A stretch of 13,331 nt of DNA, from positions 1 through 13,331 of the forward strand of contig JAPLCL010000043.1 in assembly GCA_026392265.1 (NCBI GenBank). Reading direction: 5' to 3'. Shown here piece after piece: positions 11,079-13,331 of this stretch. The first letter of the stretch is position 1. Each line of letters begins with the position of its first letter. This DNA comes from Actinomycetota bacterium (lineage in GTDB: Bacteria; Actinomycetota; Thermoleophilia; UBA2241). Below the pieces are notes generated by a model. It did no database searches. It saw only the letters and a program-made list of their open reading frames with translations, and was not told the origin of the DNA. A program made the position numbers and the translations under genes.

Positions 11079-12887
11079 TCACGCTCCTTTCGGTTCAGGT
11101 GGGCCGCTCGGGGCGCCGGAGGAGGCGGCCGGCGAAGCGCCGCCGCCGGCGATGAGCTCGAGCAGCGCTGCGGCCGCCGCGCGGGGGCCGACGCTCTCGG
11201 AGCCGGGCAGCCCCAGCTGCGTGCGCAGCTGCCCTACATAGACACCGGCCGCGTAGGCGGCGGCAAACGTCTTGCGGGCCAGCGCATCGTGCTGCTCGGG
11301 GCGCTGCGCAGGCCCGAACGGGTTGGCGAAGTAGCTGTTCGTGAGCCCGGTCGCGGTCGTGGTGCCCTTTGACATGGCGGCGCCGTCGGCAAAGACGGCC
11401 AGCGCCGCCTCTTGCTCGGGCAGCCGCTCGAGCACCGGGTGCCCGTCGTCGACCGCTTCGTAGTTATTGGCATACAGCAGGTAGTCCACGGCGTAGCCGC
11501 GCAGCACGTCTTCAAGCGACGTCACCGGCAATACCACCCGCGCGTTCACGCGATTTGGACTCATGATGATGGCGCGGTCCATCTGGCCAAACGCGTAGCC
11601 TTGCTGTAGGTCGTCAAGCCGCACGAAGGCGCCGATCTCGGTGCCGTACCCCAGCAAGCGTCCATCGGCGGCCACCTCCAGTGAGCCCATGTCGTCGGCG
11701 ATCACGCGCACCTCACGGATACGCTCGTCGCCGACGATGCGCAGCGCCTCCAGCGTCTCCGACTTGCCGGTGGCCGTGTCGCCGATCAGCAGGACGCCGG
11801 CGGCGCTGCCGTCGGCCAGCACCAGCCGCGTATAGGCCCCGTGAAACGGCATGACGCCGCGGTCCATGGCGGCGACGTTGTGCAGCGTGAGCACCATCTT
11901 CTTGAGGTAGCCGAAGTAGCCGAAGCGATCCTCCAGCGGCACCGCGGCGACAAGCAATCGGCTTGCGCGGTCGTCGTGGAAGACGGTGGGCAGCTCGCCG
12001 AACCGGGCGAGCGACGCTGGAGGGACGCCGTAGAGGTACACGGCGTCGGGGCCGGCGGCGATCTCCTCGTCCGACGCCACCTCGAAGAGATTGGCAAGGC
12101 TCAGGCCCAGGCCGGCGAACCGCTGATGGAAGTACACGAAGACCACGAGCCGGCCGACCAGCGCGGGATAGCAGAGCCACTTCTCGCGCTCGAGCGTGAG
12201 ACCGCTGAGCGGGTTCTCGGAGACCTCCATGAACTGGCCGCTGCGCGTGTTGGTCGGCGGGTCGAGCAGCAGGGGCGGATACATGAGCAGGTTGCGCACG
12301 AAGGGGATACCGGCCAGAAGCTCGCGGTAGCGAGCAGGGGCCGGCCACTTCTGGGGCACGGCATAGACGCCCACCTCGGCCCCGGCCGCGACCTGCCGGT
12401 AGACGCGCGGCCGCCCGCCGGTGACGTTCTCGGCCACGTCGCGGTAGAGGTCGCGGACCAGCCGCGCGAGGGTCTCCACCGTCTGGCTGAAGGCGCGCAG
12501 GGGGCGCTGGTCGCCGGGCGGCGCGGCGGCCGCGGCGCGGACCACGAGGAACCGGTCCCAGCGGCGCCAGAAGTCGTAGAGGCCTTCCACGAGCTCGTGC
12601 AGGCGCTCGCGTCCGGCCAGCAGGTCATCCGGTCCCGCCCAGGTGCGCGCCACGCGCTCGAGGGGGTTGTTGGCCAGCAGGCGGATGAGGTCGAGCACGG
12701 CGGCTCGCGCGGGGAGGCCCAGCTCGGCCAGCGCCGCCGGGTTATGGCTCTCGAGCTGGTCCACGTAGAGGTCGAGGATACGCGCGAAGCTCGCGCTCTC
12801 CGCGAGCTCCTGAGTGCTGGCGCACACGGCGCCCTCGGTGTGCATCACGACCTGGCGATCGTCGATGTCGAGTCGCAGCAGGGACAT
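11079..12887 (-). CDS. HPr-kinase/PEPCK superfamily P-loop protein of unknown substrate
   Basis: This 602-residue protein has a C-terminal kinase module of the HPrK/PEPCK fold. Key marks are MPFHGAYTRLVL (346-357), the P-loop LLIGDTATGKSETLEAL (366-382), close to the HPr kinase pattern GDSGIGKSE, and VIADDMGSLE (395-404), matching the metal-binding ADD. They are followed by a PEPCK-like region to about 560 (YGTEIGAFVRLDDL, MSPNRVNARVVLP, DYLLYANNYEAV). The first roughly 340 residues (FWRRWDRFLVV, EKWLCYPALVGRLVVFVYFHQRF) match nothing I can name. The tail is Ala/Pro/Gly-rich. It could phosphorylate a small molecule or protein; true PEPCK activity is doubtful because typical PEPCK length and motifs differ. 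The ATG at 12887 has a G-rich site about 11 nt upstream; a TTG at 12905 is less likely. It is coupled to purC. Confidence 0.75.
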   Translation of the reverse strand: MSLLRLDIDDRQVVMHTEGAVCASTQELAESASFARILDLYVDQLESHNPAALAELGLPARAAVLDLIRLLANNPLERVARTWAGPDDLLAGRERLHELVEGLYDFWRRWDRFLVVRAAAAAPPGDQRPLRAFSQTVETLARLVRDLYRDVAENVTGGRPRVYRQVAAGAEVGVYAVPQKWPAPARYRELLAGIPFVRNLLMYPPLLLDPPTNTRSGQFMEVSENPLSGLTLEREKWLCYPALVGRLVVFVYFHQRFAGLGLSLANLFEVASDEEIAAGPDAVYLYGVPPASLARFGELPTVFHDDRASRLLVAAVPLEDRFGYFGYLKKMVLTLHNVAAMDRGVMPFHGAYTRLVLADGSAAGVLLIGDTATGKSETLEALRIVGDERIREVRVIADDMGSLEVAADGRLLGYGTEIGAFVRLDDLQQGYAFGQMDRAIIMSPNRVNARVVLPVTSLEDVLRGYAVDYLLYANNYEAVDDGHPVLERLPEQEAALAVFADGAAMSKGTTTATGLTNSYFANPFGPAQRPEQHDALARKTFAAAYAAGVYVGQLRTQLGLPGSESVGPRAAAAALLELIAGGGASPAASSGAPSGPPEPKGA

Positions 12888-12929
12888 GCGGCGTCGACCC
12901 CCCAACCTTGAGTGCTTGCCGAAGAGGAG

Positions 12930-12938
12930 AACATACCA
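12930..12938 (-). promoter_or_regulatory. Possible extended -10 promoter of the kinase-purC-methyltransferase operon
   Basis: TGGTATGTT on the minus strand has the TGn extension and the TAT...T pattern, which would start transcription about 36 nt before the ATG at 12887. The -35 region is poor and lies against the upstream terminator. Confidence 0.35.
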
Positions 12939-12956
12939 GAAGCCGGATGGGCGAAA

Positions 12957-12996
12957 GAGCGCCGGAGCCCTCGCAGCCGCGAGGGCTCCGGCGCTC
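12957..12996 (-). terminator. Strong intrinsic terminator of the HerA/YjgR-like gene
   Basis: A perfect 18-bp stem (12957-12974 with 12979-12996) closes an AGCC loop, directly after the minus-strand stop at 12999. On the minus strand it is followed by TTTCGC. It isolates the upstream gene from the kinase-purC operon. Confidence 0.8.
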
Positions 12997-12998
12997 GA

Positions 12999-13331
12999 CT
13001 ACCGCGACTTCTTCAGCAGACCGAAGAAGCCGCGCACGACATCGCGTTGCACGGCTTTGCCCTGCCGCGAGTTCAGAAACTGCCCGAGGACCGCCGCGCC
13101 GCCGGCGATGGCAGCGCCGGCCTGCTTGTGCTGCGCCGTCGGGGCCGGCACCGTCGGCGTCGGCCTCGCCTTTGCCGCGGGCGCGGCAGGCGGCTGCAGG
13201 CGGCCTGCCAGCATCTCGCGAGCGCTCTGCGCGTCGACCCTGTTGCCGTACTTGGCCCACAGCGGTGAACCTTTTGCGACTGCATCGACGTCGTCGGCCG
13301 GGGCCATGCGTGAGCTGGGCGGGCGCATGCT
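12999..13331 (-). CDS. C-terminal end of a HerA/YjgR-like ATPase (DUF853), partial
   Basis: The reading frame is open to the right edge; 110 residues are visible and the N-terminal part lies outside. The segment SMRPPSSRMAPADDVDAV, then GSPLWAKYGNRVDAQSAREML, resembles the C-terminal region of YjgR-type DUF853 proteins, which are HerA-like hexameric P-loop ATPases. A Pro/Ala/Lys linker (about 46-70) and the C-terminus QRDVVRGFFGLLKKSR also fit that family. The ATPase motifs themselves are not in the window, so the assignment rests on the tail alone. The ATG at 13328 is probably internal. A strong terminator follows the stop. Confidence 0.65.
   Translation of the reverse strand, partial: SMRPPSSRMAPADDVDAVAKGSPLWAKYGNRVDAQSAREMLAGRLQPPAAPAAKARPTPTVPAPTAQHKQAGAAIAGGAAVLGQFLNSRQGKAVQRDVVRGFFGLLKKSR

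Noticed and set aside
11841..12911. 356-codon plus-strand open frame opposite the kinase-like gene
   Set aside because: No recognisable motif and low-complexity His/Glu/Gly/Arg composition; the opposite strand has clear P-loop and metal-site motifs.
1..13331. tRNA/rRNA genes, CRISPR arrays, insertion sequences
   Set aside because: I saw no cloverleaf, rRNA signature, regularly spaced repeats, or transposase-like frames with terminal inverted repeats.

Overview
This is a high-GC bacterial chromosome window of densely packed housekeeping genes. The order rpsF-ssb-rpsR-rplI-dnaB, a zinc-ribbon (Cys-type) S18, frequent GTG starts, and several start codons 6-7 nt behind a -10-like hexamer (leaderless mRNAs) suggest an actinobacterium, perhaps a deep-branching lineage such as Thermoleophilia or Coriobacteriia. 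That placement is an inference from gene order and style, not from a tree. There are no rRNA or tRNA genes, CRISPR arrays or transposons.

Left part, minus strand (1-2099): a 5'-partial aldehyde dehydrogenase runs off the left edge. Upstream of it are a hairpin leader, a strong terminator (808-834), a tiny conserved protein ending in CQLGCF, a DUF1361 membrane protein whose N-terminus reads through a region with no usual start codon, and a MoaD/ThiS-type sulfur carrier ending in Gly-Gly.

Centre, plus strand (2215-8687): a stand-alone, divergent VirB11/CpaF/GspE-type ATPase is followed by a roughly 245 bp regulatory region. This region holds imperfect direct repeats, a promoter with a perfect 12-bp palindrome between -35 and -10, and two leader hairpins. 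It drives rpsF-ssb-rpsR-rplI, which ends at a perfect 17-bp terminator stem. dnaB follows, then a chorismate-utilising enzyme (pabB/trpE family) and pabC, together a p-aminobenzoate (folate) module. The PabB-like protein has lost about 40 conserved residues next to its C-terminus, the most surprising coding observation here.

Right part: a vapBC-type toxin-antitoxin pair (plus strand, 8809-9476) meets a minus-strand operon read as HPr-kinase/PEPCK-like protein, purC (SAICAR synthetase), SAM methyltransferase, with 4-nt start/stop overlaps at both junctions. Upstream of it, behind an 18-bp terminator stem, is the C-terminal end of a HerA/YjgR-like (DUF853) ATPase that runs off the right edge.

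The strongest candidates for new biology are the uncharacterised kinase-like protein coupled to purC, the orphan secretion-type ATPase, the rpsF control region with its possible AUC start, and the deleted PabB. No clear multi-gene novel defence or biosynthetic system is visible.
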